Assembly: GCF_900177295.1 (NCBI RefSeq)
Contig: NZ_FWZX01000023.1
Span: forward strand, 1-64,000
Direction of reading: 5' to 3'
From: Tistlia consotensis USBA 355
Lineage (GTDB): Bacteria > Pseudomonadota > Alphaproteobacteria > Kiloniellales > DSM-21159
DNA length: 64,000 bases
Shown here piece by piece: positions 16,908 through 25,171 of the stretch (positions are counted from its first letter, which is position 1; each line of letters begins with the position of its first letter). A program made the position numbers and the translations under genes. The notes under the pieces are model-generated. The model had not been told where the DNA came from, made no database searches, and saw nothing but the letters and a program-made list of their open reading frames with translations.

Positions 16908-17786
16908 GTGCCGCGCGACGGCGCCGCCTCGCTGTCGCTCGACGACCTCAGCCTCTTCGTCTCCGGCCGCTTCGGCCGCTTCGTCAATCCCTTCGCCGAG
17001 GCCGAGCTGGCGCAGGTCGACCTCGCCCGGACCGGCTCCGGCGGTGGCGAGGGCGGCGACCTGGTGCTGGAGCGCTTCTACAACGATTCCTTCCTCAGCG
17101 AGGCGGTGACGCTGCGCGTCGGCAAGATGCTGGCACCGGTCGGCGAGTGGAACGAGATCCACGCCAATCCGCTGGTGCTGACCACCGTCCGTCCGGCCGT
17201 CACCTACCGGAACTTCAGCGAATACGTGACCGGCGCCTCGCTGATCTACAGCGATCCCTTCGCGCGCTGGCCCGACGTGCAGCTCTACTGGCAGCCGGAG
17301 GGCGAGCTGTCCGAGCGGCCGGGCCACCTGGTCGAGCATCACTACGAGTCGGTCGAGGGCCTGCACGTCAGCCTGCCGCTCGGGCTGCTCGACAAGGTCG
17401 GGGCCTCGTTCCAGCACGCGCGCGACGAGGCGGGCGTCGACCAGTCGCTGATCGGCCTCGACTTCCACTACACGCTCGACCGCCTGACGCTGCAGGGCGA
17501 GGCGACCTGGTCCGACCTCGGCAACGATTCCGCGGGCAATGCCCGCGACGGCGAGTGGGGAGCCTATGCGGCGGCCTCCTTCGCGCTCGACGACCAGTGG
17601 TCGCTGCAGGGCTGGTACGAGGGCTTCGCCGACCGGACCCGCGCCTCGACCGCCCACGACGTCCTGTTCGGCGTCACCTGGAAGCCGCAGCCGGCGATCG
17701 TCGGCCGGCTGGAATACCTGCAGAACTTCGGGGGCACCGAGATCAATCCGACCGGTCTCTACGCCTCCTGGTCGGTCCTGTTCTGA
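16908..17786 (+). CDS. Outer-membrane beta-barrel (porin-like) protein; true start unclear
   Basis: From the first canonical start (GTG, 16908) the product has 292 residues made of alternating amphipathic strands and ends SWSVLF, a classical outer-membrane C-terminal phenylalanine. Segments such as VTLRVGKMLAPVGEWNEIHANPL and FGVTWKPQPAIVGRLEYLQNF look like porin strands. The same frame stays open back to 16638 and encodes a convincing signal peptide (LLRVGLALVGLAWLGIEAPAQ) just before 16908, yet no ATG, GTG or TTG precedes it. Only ATT (16659) or CTG/ATC codons are available. A base error, a rare start codon or decay are all possible. It lies between a response regulator and a periplasmic binding-like gene. 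Confidence 0.7.
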   Translation: MPRDGAASLSLDDLSLFVSGRFGRFVNPFAEAELAQVDLARTGSGGGEGGDLVLERFYNDSFLSEAVTLRVGKMLAPVGEWNEIHANPLVLTTVRPAVTYRNFSEYVTGASLIYSDPFARWPDVQLYWQPEGELSERPGHLVEHHYESVEGLHVSLPLGLLDKVGASFQHARDEAGVDQSLIGLDFHYTLDRLTLQGEATWSDLGNDSAGNARDGEWGAYAAASFALDDQWSLQGWYEGFADRTRASTAHDVLFGVTWKPQPAIVGRLEYLQNFGGTEINPTGLYASWSVLF

Positions 17787-17790
17787 CGCC

Positions 17791-18234
17791 ATGCTGGCCA
17801 GGCTGCTCCTCGCCGCGGCCGTCGCCACGAGCCTGCTGCTGCCGGTCGCGGGCCGCGCGCAGGAGCTGCTGGTCGTCGCCAACCCCTCGGTCGAGGTGCC
17901 GGCGCCCCTGAGCCTCGGCCAGCTCGCCGCGATCTACCTGCTGCGCATCACCCGCTGGCCCGACGGCAGCCACATCGTGCCGGTCAACCGCGAGGCGACC
18001 AGCGGAGTGCGTGCGCTCTTCACCGAGCGCGTCCTGCGGCAGAGCAACGCCAGCCTCGCCGCCTACTGGAACGAGATGCACTTCAAGGGCCGGCTGCCGC
18101 CGGTCGTGCAGGAGTCCGAGCAGGCCGTCCTGGCCTTCGTGCGCAAGGTGCCGGGGGCGATCGGCTATGTCGGCGCCGTCGGCGATCCGCCGGTGCCGCC
18201 GGCTGGCGTCAAGGTCCTGGCCCGTGTCCGCTGA
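17791..18234 (+). CDS. Small periplasmic phosphate-binding-like (PBP-like) protein
   Basis: A 147-residue exported protein with signal peptide (LLLAAAVATSLLLPVAGRAQ). The mature part is a half-length PstS-like domain: LGQLAAIYLLRITRWPDGSHIVPVNRE, then FTERVLRQSNASLAAYWNEMHFKGRLPP and VRKVPGAIGYVG, which match conserved parts of the PBP-like family. It is about half the size of PstS, has no transporter genes near it, and starts 4 bp after the porin-like gene. I infer a ligand-sensing accessory of the adjacent kinase rather than a transport component. Confidence 0.75.
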   Translation: MLARLLLAAAVATSLLLPVAGRAQELLVVANPSVEVPAPLSLGQLAAIYLLRITRWPDGSHIVPVNREATSGVRALFTERVLRQSNASLAAYWNEMHFKGRLPPVVQESEQAVLAFVRKVPGAIGYVGAVGDPPVPPAGVKVLARVR

Positions 18235-18264
18235 TCCCCTCGTTCCTGCCGGGAGGCCGCAGGC

Positions 18265-20145
18265 ATGCTGCGCTTCCTGACCCGCTCGATCCCCGGGCGC
18301 ATCCTCGCCGCGCTGCTCAGCATCTACGTCGCGACCTACCTGGCGACGGCGCTGGTCGTCTATTCCGGGGTCCGCGCCTCGATCCTGGAGTCCGACGCGG
18401 CCTCGCTGGAACAGCTCGCCGACCTCAAGTACGGCCAGCTCGCCAACGTCTTCGGGGCCCTGGCCACGGACCTGACGGCCTGGTCGAAGCTCGACGTGAT
18501 GAACGACCTGGTCTCCGGCGACATCGACAAGCGGGTCACCCGCTCGCTGGAGGAGCTGAAGCAGCTCTACAAGCTGACCGGCGACATCTACGCCTTCGAC
18601 GCCTCTGGCAAGCTGCTCGCGAGCTCGCGCGGCGGGCGCCGCAGCGGGCCGACCGACCGCCTGCCGCAGAAGTGGCAGAACCACGAGCGCCGCCTGGTGC
18701 TGGTCGACAAGGACAGCGACCCGATGACCGGCGCCGAGGTCGTGACCTTCGAGATCCCGGTCTACGGCCGCTTCGACAGCAGCTACCGCATCGGCACCCT
18801 GGTCATGACCTACCCCTGGAGCTCGGTCGAGCGGCTGCTGTTCGGCCTGGAGGGCGGCATCGTCCTGCTGGAGCGCGGCGAGCGGGCGCGCGTGCTCGCG
18901 GCCAGCCCGGCGGACCTCGTCGCCCGCGCCGGGGCGGAGCGCATCCGCTCCCAGGCCGAGGGCGTGGTCGGCGACCTGGTGATCGGCCGCTCGCTGTCCA
19001 AGAGCGGGCTGATCGGCGGCTGGCAGGTCGTGACGCTGCACGACACCGACTCGGCGACCCGGCCGCTGCGCTGGGTCGCCCTGGAGCTGCTGCTGCTCGG
19101 CCTGTTCCTCGGCGTGCCGATCATCTTCCTCGGCCGCTGGCTGTCGAAGCGCCTGACCGCGCCGATCGCCGAGCTGACCCGCGTGGTCAGCGAGATCGCC
19201 GATACCGACCGGCTGGACGCGCGCGCGCCGGTGCCGCCGTCGGACGAGCTCGGCTCGCTGGCCCGCTCCTTCAACCGCATGACCGACCACCTGGAGCGCG
19301 TCGCCCGCGAGCGCGAGCGCTACCTCAACGAGCTGTCCGGCCTGAACCAGACCCTGGAAGCCAAGATCGCCGCGCGCACCGAGGAGCTGGAGGCCGCGAT
19401 GCGGGCGCAGCAGCGGCTGATCGGCGACATCTCCCACGAGATCAAGTCGCCGCTGGCCCGGCTCTCGATGGCCCTCGGCCTGGCCCGCGTGGCGCCCGAG
19501 GGCGGCCGCCAGCGGCAGTTCGAGCGGATCGAGAGCGAGGTCGAGAACATCGCCGCCCTGGCCAGCGAGCTGCTGACCCTGGCCCGGCTCGAGGGTGCGG
19601 CGCCGCCGCCCGCCTTCGCACCCCTCGACCTCGATCTGCTGGTCGGCGAGATCCTCGACGACGCCGCCTTCGAGAAGCCGGACCGTGCCGCCGACCTGCG
19701 CCGGCCGGACCCGGCCCGGGACGGCGGCGGGATCGTCGTCGTCGGCAACGCCGACCTGCTGCGCCGCGCGATCGAGAACATCGTCCGCAACGCCCTGTTC
19801 TACACGGCCGCCGGCACCGCGGTGGCGCTCGGCCTGGCGCGCCGGGAGGACGGGGCGGTCGTGGTGACCGTGACGGACCAGGGGCCGGGCGTCGCCGAGG
19901 CGGCGCTGCCCCATCTCTTCGAGCCCTTCTACCGGGTCGACGAGGCGCGCGCCCGCGATACCGGCGGCACCGGCATCGGCCTCGCGATCTGCCAGCGCGT
20001 CGTCCAGCTGCACGGCGGCGCGGTCCGGGCCCGCAACAACCGGCCCCACGGCCTGGTCGTCGAGATCGACCTGCCCGGCGCGCCGGGCGATGCCGAAGCG
20101 GCGGCGGCGGTCAGCCCTCGACGCAGCGGAACGGCGCCGTCGTGA
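18265..20145 (+). CDS. Membrane sensor histidine kinase
   Basis: A 626-residue kinase. TM1 lies at about 10-35, followed by a large periplasmic sensor region to about 265, TM2 (LELLLLGLFLGVPIIFL), HAMP to about 345, a coiled linker, and HisKA with phospho-acceptor His391 in GDISHEIKSPLARLS. The ATPase domain shows the N box (AIENIVRNALFY), G1 (DQGPGVAEAALPHLFEPFYR) and G2 (GGTGIGLAIC). Overall it is CpxA-like. GGGAGG precedes the ATG. It likely phosphorylates the regulator at 15879. The last 35 bp overlap the convergent lipoprotein gene. Confidence 0.92.
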   Translation: MLRFLTRSIPGRILAALLSIYVATYLATALVVYSGVRASILESDAASLEQLADLKYGQLANVFGALATDLTAWSKLDVMNDLVSGDIDKRVTRSLEELKQLYKLTGDIYAFDASGKLLASSRGGRRSGPTDRLPQKWQNHERRLVLVDKDSDPMTGAEVVTFEIPVYGRFDSSYRIGTLVMTYPWSSVERLLFGLEGGIVLLERGERARVLAASPADLVARAGAERIRSQAEGVVGDLVIGRSLSKSGLIGGWQVVTLHDTDSATRPLRWVALELLLLGLFLGVPIIFLGRWLSKRLTAPIAELTRVVSEIADTDRLDARAPVPPSDELGSLARSFNRMTDHLERVARERERYLNELSGLNQTLEAKIAARTEELEAAMRAQQRLIGDISHEIKSPLARLSMALGLARVAPEGGRQRQFERIESEVENIAALASELLTLARLEGAAPPPAFAPLDLDLLVGEILDDAAFEKPDRAADLRRPDPARDGGGIVVVGNADLLRRAIENIVRNALFYTAAGTAVALGLARREDGAVVVTVTDQGPGVAEAALPHLFEPFYRVDEARARDTGGTGIGLAICQRVVQLHGGAVRARNNRPHGLVVEIDLPGAPGDAEAAAAVSPRRSGTAPS

Positions 20146-20371
20146 TGCCCCAGAAGCTGGTGCTCTCGGGCTGCGCGACGGCGCGCCGGCCGTAGTCGGC
20201 GCAGCTCGCCTGGGCGACCTTGGCGACCGAGTCGGTCGAGGTGAAGTGGTCGTCGTACTTGATGACCACCGACTCCGGCGACTGGAAGGAGACGTCGTAG
20301 GAGCTGCCCCAGGCGGCGACGCAGCCGGTCAGCAGGATGCCGGTGACGAACAAGGCGGTGAATCTGTCCAT
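20111..20371 (-). CDS. Small lipoprotein, unknown function
   Basis: An 86-residue protein with a lipoprotein signal: MDRFTALFVTGILLTGC, lipobox LTGC with Cys17. The mature part (SSYDVSFQSPESVVIKYDD, ending TAPFRCVEG) resembles the small conserved secreted proteins of proteobacteria that carry a paired cysteine near ASCADYGRRAV. The start is supported by GGAGGG 9 nt upstream. It converges on the kinase gene, overlapping by 35 bp. Confidence 0.75.
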   Translation of the reverse strand: MDRFTALFVTGILLTGCVAAWGSSYDVSFQSPESVVIKYDDHFTSTDSVAKVAQASCADYGRRAVAQPESTSFWGITTAPFRCVEG

Positions 20372-20666
20372 GGCGATGCCCTCCGATAGGTCCCCGGGAA
20401 AGTCTCCGGGCCGCCGTCGCAGCCGGCGGGGGTGCGACCGAACGGCACGCGCACGGTAATTCCAGACGCCGTCGGCGGATGTGGAGTCCTGTCGAGACGC
20501 GTGGGGATGAGGCCGTGCCGCGCAGCGGGCGCCGCGATGCCGGCGAGGCCGCGCACCGGGCCGGCCAAAACCCCACCTTTGCCGCGCCCTTCTCCACACA
20601 ACTCGACGGCGTCGACGCCTAGGCTCCGGCCATCCGATCGATCAGGAAGCCGGAGGTACCCCCGTG

Positions 20667-21350
20667 ATGCTGTGCGACTGTGTTCCGTTCGCCCCGGCCG
20701 GGCCGACCCGCGACCTCGTTCCCGACCGGCCCGGCCCGGCGGTGTCCCGGACGGAGCCCGCGCCAGGCGGCGATCCGCGCGGCGGCCTGCTGCTGGTCCC
20801 GGCGTCGCACCCCCTGCGCGAGGCGGTCGAGGACTGCATCGCGACGGTCTACGAGCGGGCCTTCGGGGCGCGCGACCTCAGCTTCCCGACGCTGCTGATC
20901 GCCTGGGCCGGCGCCGACGGCCGGCCGCTCTGCGCCGCCGGGCTGCGCACCGCCGCCGACGGCTTCTTCTCCGAGGCCTACCTGGACCGGCCGATCGAGC
21001 GCCTGCTCGCGGCCGAGGCCGGCGAGCCGGTGGCGCGCGAAGCGGTCTTCGAGGTGACGACCCTGGCGAGCCGCAGCGCCGAGGCCTCGCCGGCCTTCCT
21101 GCGCCAGCTCGCGGTCTTCGGCGGCCGCGCCGGCTTCCGCTGGTCCTTCTTCACGGCGACCGAGCGGCTGCGCCGGCTGCTGCGCGGGCTCGGCATCCCG
21201 GCGCTCGAGCTGGCGCCGGCCGATCCCGGGCGGCTGGCCGATCCGGAGCGCTGGGGCAGCTACTACAGCCAGGCGCCGCGGGTCTGCGCGGTCCGCGACG
21301 GCTGGCTCGAGGGCGGCGTGCTCGTCCGGGGAGCCGCCGGCGATGCGTGA
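20667..21350 (+). CDS. Thermostable hemolysin-family protein
   Basis: A protein of about 227 residues with the pattern of the thermostable hemolysin family (PF12261). This includes LREAVEDCIATVYERAFGARD, AAGLRTAADGFFSEAYLD, REAVFEVTTLASRSAEASPAFLRQL, RWSFFTATERLRRLLRGLGI and WGSYYSQAPRV. No signal peptide is present. The central EVTTLA segment and the overall order recall GNAT-like and autoinducer-synthase folds, so an acyl-transfer role is possible despite the name. GTG (20664) and ATG (20667) are both well placed behind GGAGG. First gene of a four-gene cassette; it overlaps the acyl ligase by 8 bp. Confidence 0.8.
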   Translation: MLCDCVPFAPAGPTRDLVPDRPGPAVSRTEPAPGGDPRGGLLLVPASHPLREAVEDCIATVYERAFGARDLSFPTLLIAWAGADGRPLCAAGLRTAADGFFSEAYLDRPIERLLAAEAGEPVAREAVFEVTTLASRSAEASPAFLRQLAVFGGRAGFRWSFFTATERLRRLLRGLGIPALELAPADPGRLADPERWGSYYSQAPRVCAVRDGWLEGGVLVRGAAGDA

Positions 21351-22869
21351 GCTCTTCCTGATGCTGCAGCGCCATGCCGAGGGCGCCGGCGACCGCCTGG
21401 CCTTCGACGACGGCACGACGCGCCTGACCTACGGCGCGCTGGCCCGGCGGGTCGCCGCGACGTCGGCCGGGCTGCAGGCGCTGCCCGGCGCGCCGCGGGT
21501 CGTCGGCCTGCTCGGCGGCAACGGCGTCGACTGGGTGGTCGGCCAGCTGGCCGGCTGGCACGCCGGCAAGACCATGGTGCCGCTGCCGCCCTTCTTCCGC
21601 GGGCCGCAGCTGCGCCACGTGCTGCGCGACGCCGGGGTCGGGCACCTGCTGACGACCGCCGCGATGGCCGACACCGCGCGGCTGCTCGGCCTGCCCTTCA
21701 CCGCGATCGGCACGGCCCAGGCCCGCTTCGCCCCGCCCTCGGGGCCGCTCGGCGGGCAGGTCATCTACACCTCGGGCAGCGCGGGGCAGCCCAAGGGCGT
21801 GCTGCTCGAGAGCGGCCAGCTGCAGTGGACCGCCCGGGCCCTGGCTCGCGCCATCGACGCCACCGCCGAGGACAGCTGCCTGTCGCTGCTGCCCCTGCCG
21901 CTGCTGCTCGAGACGATCTGCGCGGTCGTCATCCCGATCCTGGTCGGCGCCCCGGTCCGGCTCGAGCCGGGCCTGACCGCGGCCTTCGGCGAGCCGGGCG
22001 GGGGCCAGGGCGGCGGCCCCGGCCGCGCCTCCCTGGCCGAGGCCGTGGCCACGCACCGGCCGAGCTGCCTGGTGCTGGTGCCGCAGCTGCTGGCCGGCTG
22101 GCTGGCGGAGCTGCGCGCCGGTGCCGAGCGGCCGCCGGAGTCGCTGCGCGTCGTCGCTGTCGGCGGCGCCGCCGTGCCGGTCGCCCTGGCCGAGCAGGCC
22201 TGGGCACAGGGCGTGCCGGTCTACGAGGGCTACGGCCTGTCGGAGTGCGGCTCCGTCGTCGCGTTCAACTGCCCGGGCGAGCGCCGTCCGGGGACCGTCG
22301 GCCGGCCGCTGCCCGGCCTCGAGGTCGACGTCGAGGGCGGCGAGATCGTCGTCGCGGGGCCGCCCCTGATGGACCGCTACCTGTCCGGCGAGCCGCTGCA
22401 GGGCCCGTGGCGCACCGGCGACGTCGGCGAGTTCGACGCCGACGGCTTCCTGACCGTGCACGGCCGGCTCGACAACCGCATCGTGCTGCCGCTCGGCCGC
22501 AACGTCAGTCCGGAGTGGATCGAGGCGCTGCTCGCCGCCGACTGGCGCGTCGCCTACGGCCTGGTGACCCATGCCGGCGGGCCGCACCTGACGGCGATCC
22601 TGGTGCCGAGCGCCCGCGGCGAGGCCTGGTTCGCCCGTGCCGCCAGCGCGGAGATCGAGGCTCTGGTCGCCGACTGCTGCCGCGAGGTGCCGGCCTATGC
22701 CGTGCCGCGCCGGGTCGCGGTGCTGGCCGCCCAGGAGCTCGGCCGCGACGGCCTGGTGACCGGCAACGGCCGCCTGCGCCGGCGCGAGGTGCTGCAGGCC
22801 TGCCGGGCGCGCTTCGGCTTCGACCGGGCGGCTTCGCCCGACGTCCTCTGGCAGGAGACCCAGCCATGA
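21343..22869 (+). CDS. AMP-dependent acyl ligase of the hemolysin/di-iron cassette
   Basis: A 508-residue ANL-superfamily enzyme. Motif A3 is YTSGSAGQPKGV, A5 is YEGYGLSECG, A7 is RTGDVGEFDADGFL, and A8 is GRLDNRIVLPLGRNVSPEWIE, which resembles long-chain acyl-CoA synthetases. The A10 motif reads NGRLRRREVL: the usual catalytic lysine position holds Arg477. This is notable because the A10 lysine serves the adenylation half-reaction. It overlaps the genes on both sides (8 bp and 4 bp). The probable role is activation of a fatty or other carboxylic acid for its neighbours; no carrier-protein gene is present. Confidence 0.88.
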   Translation: MRELFLMLQRHAEGAGDRLAFDDGTTRLTYGALARRVAATSAGLQALPGAPRVVGLLGGNGVDWVVGQLAGWHAGKTMVPLPPFFRGPQLRHVLRDAGVGHLLTTAAMADTARLLGLPFTAIGTAQARFAPPSGPLGGQVIYTSGSAGQPKGVLLESGQLQWTARALARAIDATAEDSCLSLLPLPLLLETICAVVIPILVGAPVRLEPGLTAAFGEPGGGQGGGPGRASLAEAVATHRPSCLVLVPQLLAGWLAELRAGAERPPESLRVVAVGGAAVPVALAEQAWAQGVPVYEGYGLSECGSVVAFNCPGERRPGTVGRPLPGLEVDVEGGEIVVAGPPLMDRYLSGEPLQGPWRTGDVGEFDADGFLTVHGRLDNRIVLPLGRNVSPEWIEALLAADWRVAYGLVTHAGGPHLTAILVPSARGEAWFARAASAEIEALVADCCREVPAYAVPRRVAVLAAQELGRDGLVTGNGRLRRREVLQACRARFGFDRAASPDVLWQETQP

Positions 22870-23552
22870 GCCTGCACGACCGGCTGCTCGCCGACAGCGC
22901 CGAGGCGCGCGACGGCTTCCTGGCGATCCCGATCATCGGGCGCGCCGTCACGGGCGAGGTGCCGCGGGCGCTCTACCTGGCGTTCCTCAGCCAGGCCTAC
23001 CACCACGTCCGCCACACCTGCCCGCTGCTGTCGCTGGCCGCGGCACGCACCGAGGACGAGGGCTACCGTGCCGCGCTCTACGAGTACCTCGAGGAGGAGC
23101 GGGGCCACGACGAGTGGATCCTCGACGACATCTCGGCGATCGGCGGCGCCCCGGCAGCGACGCTGCTGGCGCCGGCGCGGCCGCCCTGCCGGGCCATGGT
23201 CGGCTATGCCTACCACGCGATCGACCGGATCAGCCCCTACGCCCTGCTCGGCATGGTCCACGTGCTGGAGGGCATGTCGACCCTGCTGGCCTCGCAGGCC
23301 GCCGAGGCGCTGCAGCGCGCCTTCGGCGGCGAAGACGCGGACGGTGGGCCGGGCTTCGTCTACCTGACGACCCACGGCGCGCTCGACGTCGGCCACACCG
23401 CCTTCTTCCGCAAGGTCGTCGACAGCCTGGATCCGATCGCGGCGGCCGAGCCGATCATCGACGGCGCGCGGATGTTCTACTGGCTCTACGGCAACATCTT
23501 CCGCGACCTGGAGCAGCTCGCGGCGGGAGGCAACCATGCCGCTCGGGGGTAG
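22866..23552 (+). CDS. Haem-oxygenase-like di-iron oxidase/oxygenase (TenA-like fold)
   Basis: A 228-residue all-helical protein of the iron-containing redox enzyme group. It shows E78-x2-H81 (in EEERGHDEW), E135 (in HVLEGM) and H170-x3-D174-x2-H177 (in THGALDVGHTAF). This is the complete set expected for haem-oxygenase-like di-iron enzymes, with spacings like those I recall for the fatty-acid decarboxylase UndA. Thiaminase TenA lacks these iron ligands. It starts in the ATGA overlap with the acyl ligase and overlaps the SDR by 17 bp. I infer oxidation or oxidative cleavage of the acid activated by the ligase. The product is unknown. Confidence 0.85.
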   Translation: MSLHDRLLADSAEARDGFLAIPIIGRAVTGEVPRALYLAFLSQAYHHVRHTCPLLSLAAARTEDEGYRAALYEYLEEERGHDEWILDDISAIGGAPAATLLAPARPPCRAMVGYAYHAIDRISPYALLGMVHVLEGMSTLLASQAAEALQRAFGGEDADGGPGFVYLTTHGALDVGHTAFFRKVVDSLDPIAAAEPIIDGARMFYWLYGNIFRDLEQLAAGGNHAARG

Positions 23553-24390
23553 GACGGCGCTGATCACCGGCGCCGGCTCGGGCATCGGCCGGGCGCTGGC
23601 GATCGAGGCGGCCCGGCGCGGCCTGGCGGTCGCCCTGGTCGGCCGGCGCGAGGCGGCGCTGCGCGAGACGCGCGCGCAGCTGGCGCCCGGCACCGAGTGC
23701 CTGATCCTGCCCGGCGACGTGACCCTGCCGGCGGTGCGCGCCGCCCTGCGCGACCGGCTCGCCGCCGAGTGGGGCCTGCTGCACTTCCTGGTCAACAACG
23801 CCGGCATCGTCGCCGCCGGGCCCCTGAGCGAGACCCGGGACGCCGAGCTGGACCGGCTGATGGCGACCAACCTGGTGGCGCCGCTGGCGCTGACCCGCGA
23901 GCTGCTGCCGCTGCTGCGGGCCGCGGCGCCCGGCCGCGTCGTCAACCTCGGCTCGATGCTCGGCGACATCGCCTTTCCGCTGTTCGCCGCCTACTCGGCC
24001 TCGAAGTTCGGCCTGCGCGGCCTGTCGAGCGCCCTGCGCCGCGAGCTCGCGGGGCTCGGCATCGGCGTCACCTACGTCTCGCCGCGCACCGCGCGCACCG
24101 GGGCGACCCATGCCATCGCGCGCTACGTCGAGCCCTTCCGCCTGCCGCTCGACGGCGCCGAGGTCATCGCCCGGCGCACCTGGGCCGCCGCCGCGCGCGG
24201 CCGCAACAGCGCCTATCCGCCGGGCCGCGAGCGGCTCTTCGCCCTGGTCGAGCGGCTGTCGCCGGCGATCATCGACCGCGCGGTGCGCTCGCTGGTCGAG
24301 AGCAGCGGCACCGGCCGGATGATCGAGGCCTCTGTGCCGCCCGTCCCGGTCGCCGCCGCCGACGGCCCGGCCACCGGCACCCACGACTGA
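23536..24390 (+). CDS. Short-chain dehydrogenase/reductase
   Basis: A 284-residue classical SDR: cofactor motif TGAGSGIG at 11-18, NNAG near 90, catalytic Ser in VVNLGSMLGD and the YxxxK pair in YSASKFG. A C-terminal extension after about residue 230 (FALVERLSPAIIDRAVRSLVE) resembles SDRs acting on long-chain substrates. GGGAGG precedes the ATG inside the end of the di-iron gene. It is the last gene of the cassette, followed by a strong hairpin. The substrate is unknown. Confidence 0.9.
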   Translation: MPLGGRTALITGAGSGIGRALAIEAARRGLAVALVGRREAALRETRAQLAPGTECLILPGDVTLPAVRAALRDRLAAEWGLLHFLVNNAGIVAAGPLSETRDAELDRLMATNLVAPLALTRELLPLLRAAAPGRVVNLGSMLGDIAFPLFAAYSASKFGLRGLSSALRRELAGLGIGVTYVSPRTARTGATHAIARYVEPFRLPLDGAEVIARRTWAAAARGRNSAYPPGRERLFALVERLSPAIIDRAVRSLVESSGTGRMIEASVPPVPVAAADGPATGTHD

Positions 24391-24394
24391 GCGA

Positions 24395-24417
24395 GCCCGG
24401 AAGCGTCGCTTCCGGGC
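24395..24417 (+). terminator. GC-rich hairpin after the four-gene cassette
   Basis: A perfect 10-bp stem (GCCCGGAAGC / GCTTCCGGGC) with a 3-nt loop starts 5 bp after the SDR stop. There is no T tract, so it may be a partial terminator, an RNA-stabilising hairpin, or part of a leader for the TPR gene that starts at 24448. Confidence 0.5.
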
Positions 24418-24447
24418 AGACCGCTCCCGAACGAGAGGAGGAACGCC

Positions 24448-25128
24448 ATGTTCGAGAACCCGACCCGGCCGATCCTGGCCGCCTTCGCCTTCGCCCTGGC
24501 CCTGAACGGCGCCTCGGCCCTGGCCGCCGGGCCCGCGCCGATGGAGGCTGCCCTGGCCCGCATCGCCCACGACTGGGCGCAGGTCACCTTCACGATGACC
24601 GACGAGGACGCCCAGAACACCCGGCTGAAGGCCCTGGCCGACCAGGCCGCCCAGGTCGTCGCCAGCTATCCCGACCGCGCCGAGCCGCTGATCTGGGAGG
24701 CGGTGATCCTGAGCGGCGAGGCCAAGACCGCCGGCACCTTCAGCGCCCTCGGCTACGCCAAGCAGTCCCGCGACCTGCTCGAGAAGGCCGAGCGCCTGGA
24801 CTACCGCGCCCTCGACGGCGCGGTGCCGACCTCGCTGGGCGCGCTCTACTACCTGGTGCCCGGCTTCCCGCTCGGCTTCGGCGACAACGACAAGGCGCGC
24901 CAGTACCTGGAGCAGGCGGTCGAGATGAGCCCGACCGGCCTGGACGCCAACTACTTCTACGGCGACTTCCTCTACCAGGAGGGCGAGTACAAGCAGGCGA
25001 CCGTGGTGCTGAAGCGCGCCCTCACGGCGCCGGTCAATGCCCAGCGGCCGGTCTGGGACACCGGGCGGCGCGCGCAGATCCGCGACCTCCTGTCCAAGGT
25101 CGATGCCAAGCTGGCCGCCGACGGCTGA
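24448..25128 (+). CDS. Exported TPR protein (TRAP transporter TatT-like)
   Basis: A 226-residue protein with signal peptide (FAFALALNGASALAAG). The rest is helical with tetratricopeptide-type pairs: SYPDRAEPLIWEAVILSGEA, LEKAERLDYRALDGAVPTSLGALYY and ANYFYGDFLYQEGEYKQATVVLKRAL. The motif LVPGFPLGFGDNDKARQYLEQAVEMSP matches TatT-like exported TPR proteins. GAGGAGG precedes the ATG. It follows the four-gene cassette after 57 bp and may be transcribed with it. A binding or scaffold role in the periplasm is plausible but unproven. Confidence 0.8.
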   Translation: MFENPTRPILAAFAFALALNGASALAAGPAPMEAALARIAHDWAQVTFTMTDEDAQNTRLKALADQAAQVVASYPDRAEPLIWEAVILSGEAKTAGTFSALGYAKQSRDLLEKAERLDYRALDGAVPTSLGALYYLVPGFPLGFGDNDKARQYLEQAVEMSPTGLDANYFYGDFLYQEGEYKQATVVLKRALTAPVNAQRPVWDTGRRAQIRDLLSKVDAKLAADG

Positions 25129-25171
25129 GCGGCCGCGCCCCCGGCCCGTCCGTCGATCGGTCCCGCGCGTC

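Noticed and set aside
15891-17882. Open frame of about 660 codons on the minus strand opposite the response regulator and porin
   Set aside because: It spans two well-supported genes on the other strand and has no recognisable motif; it is an antisense shadow.
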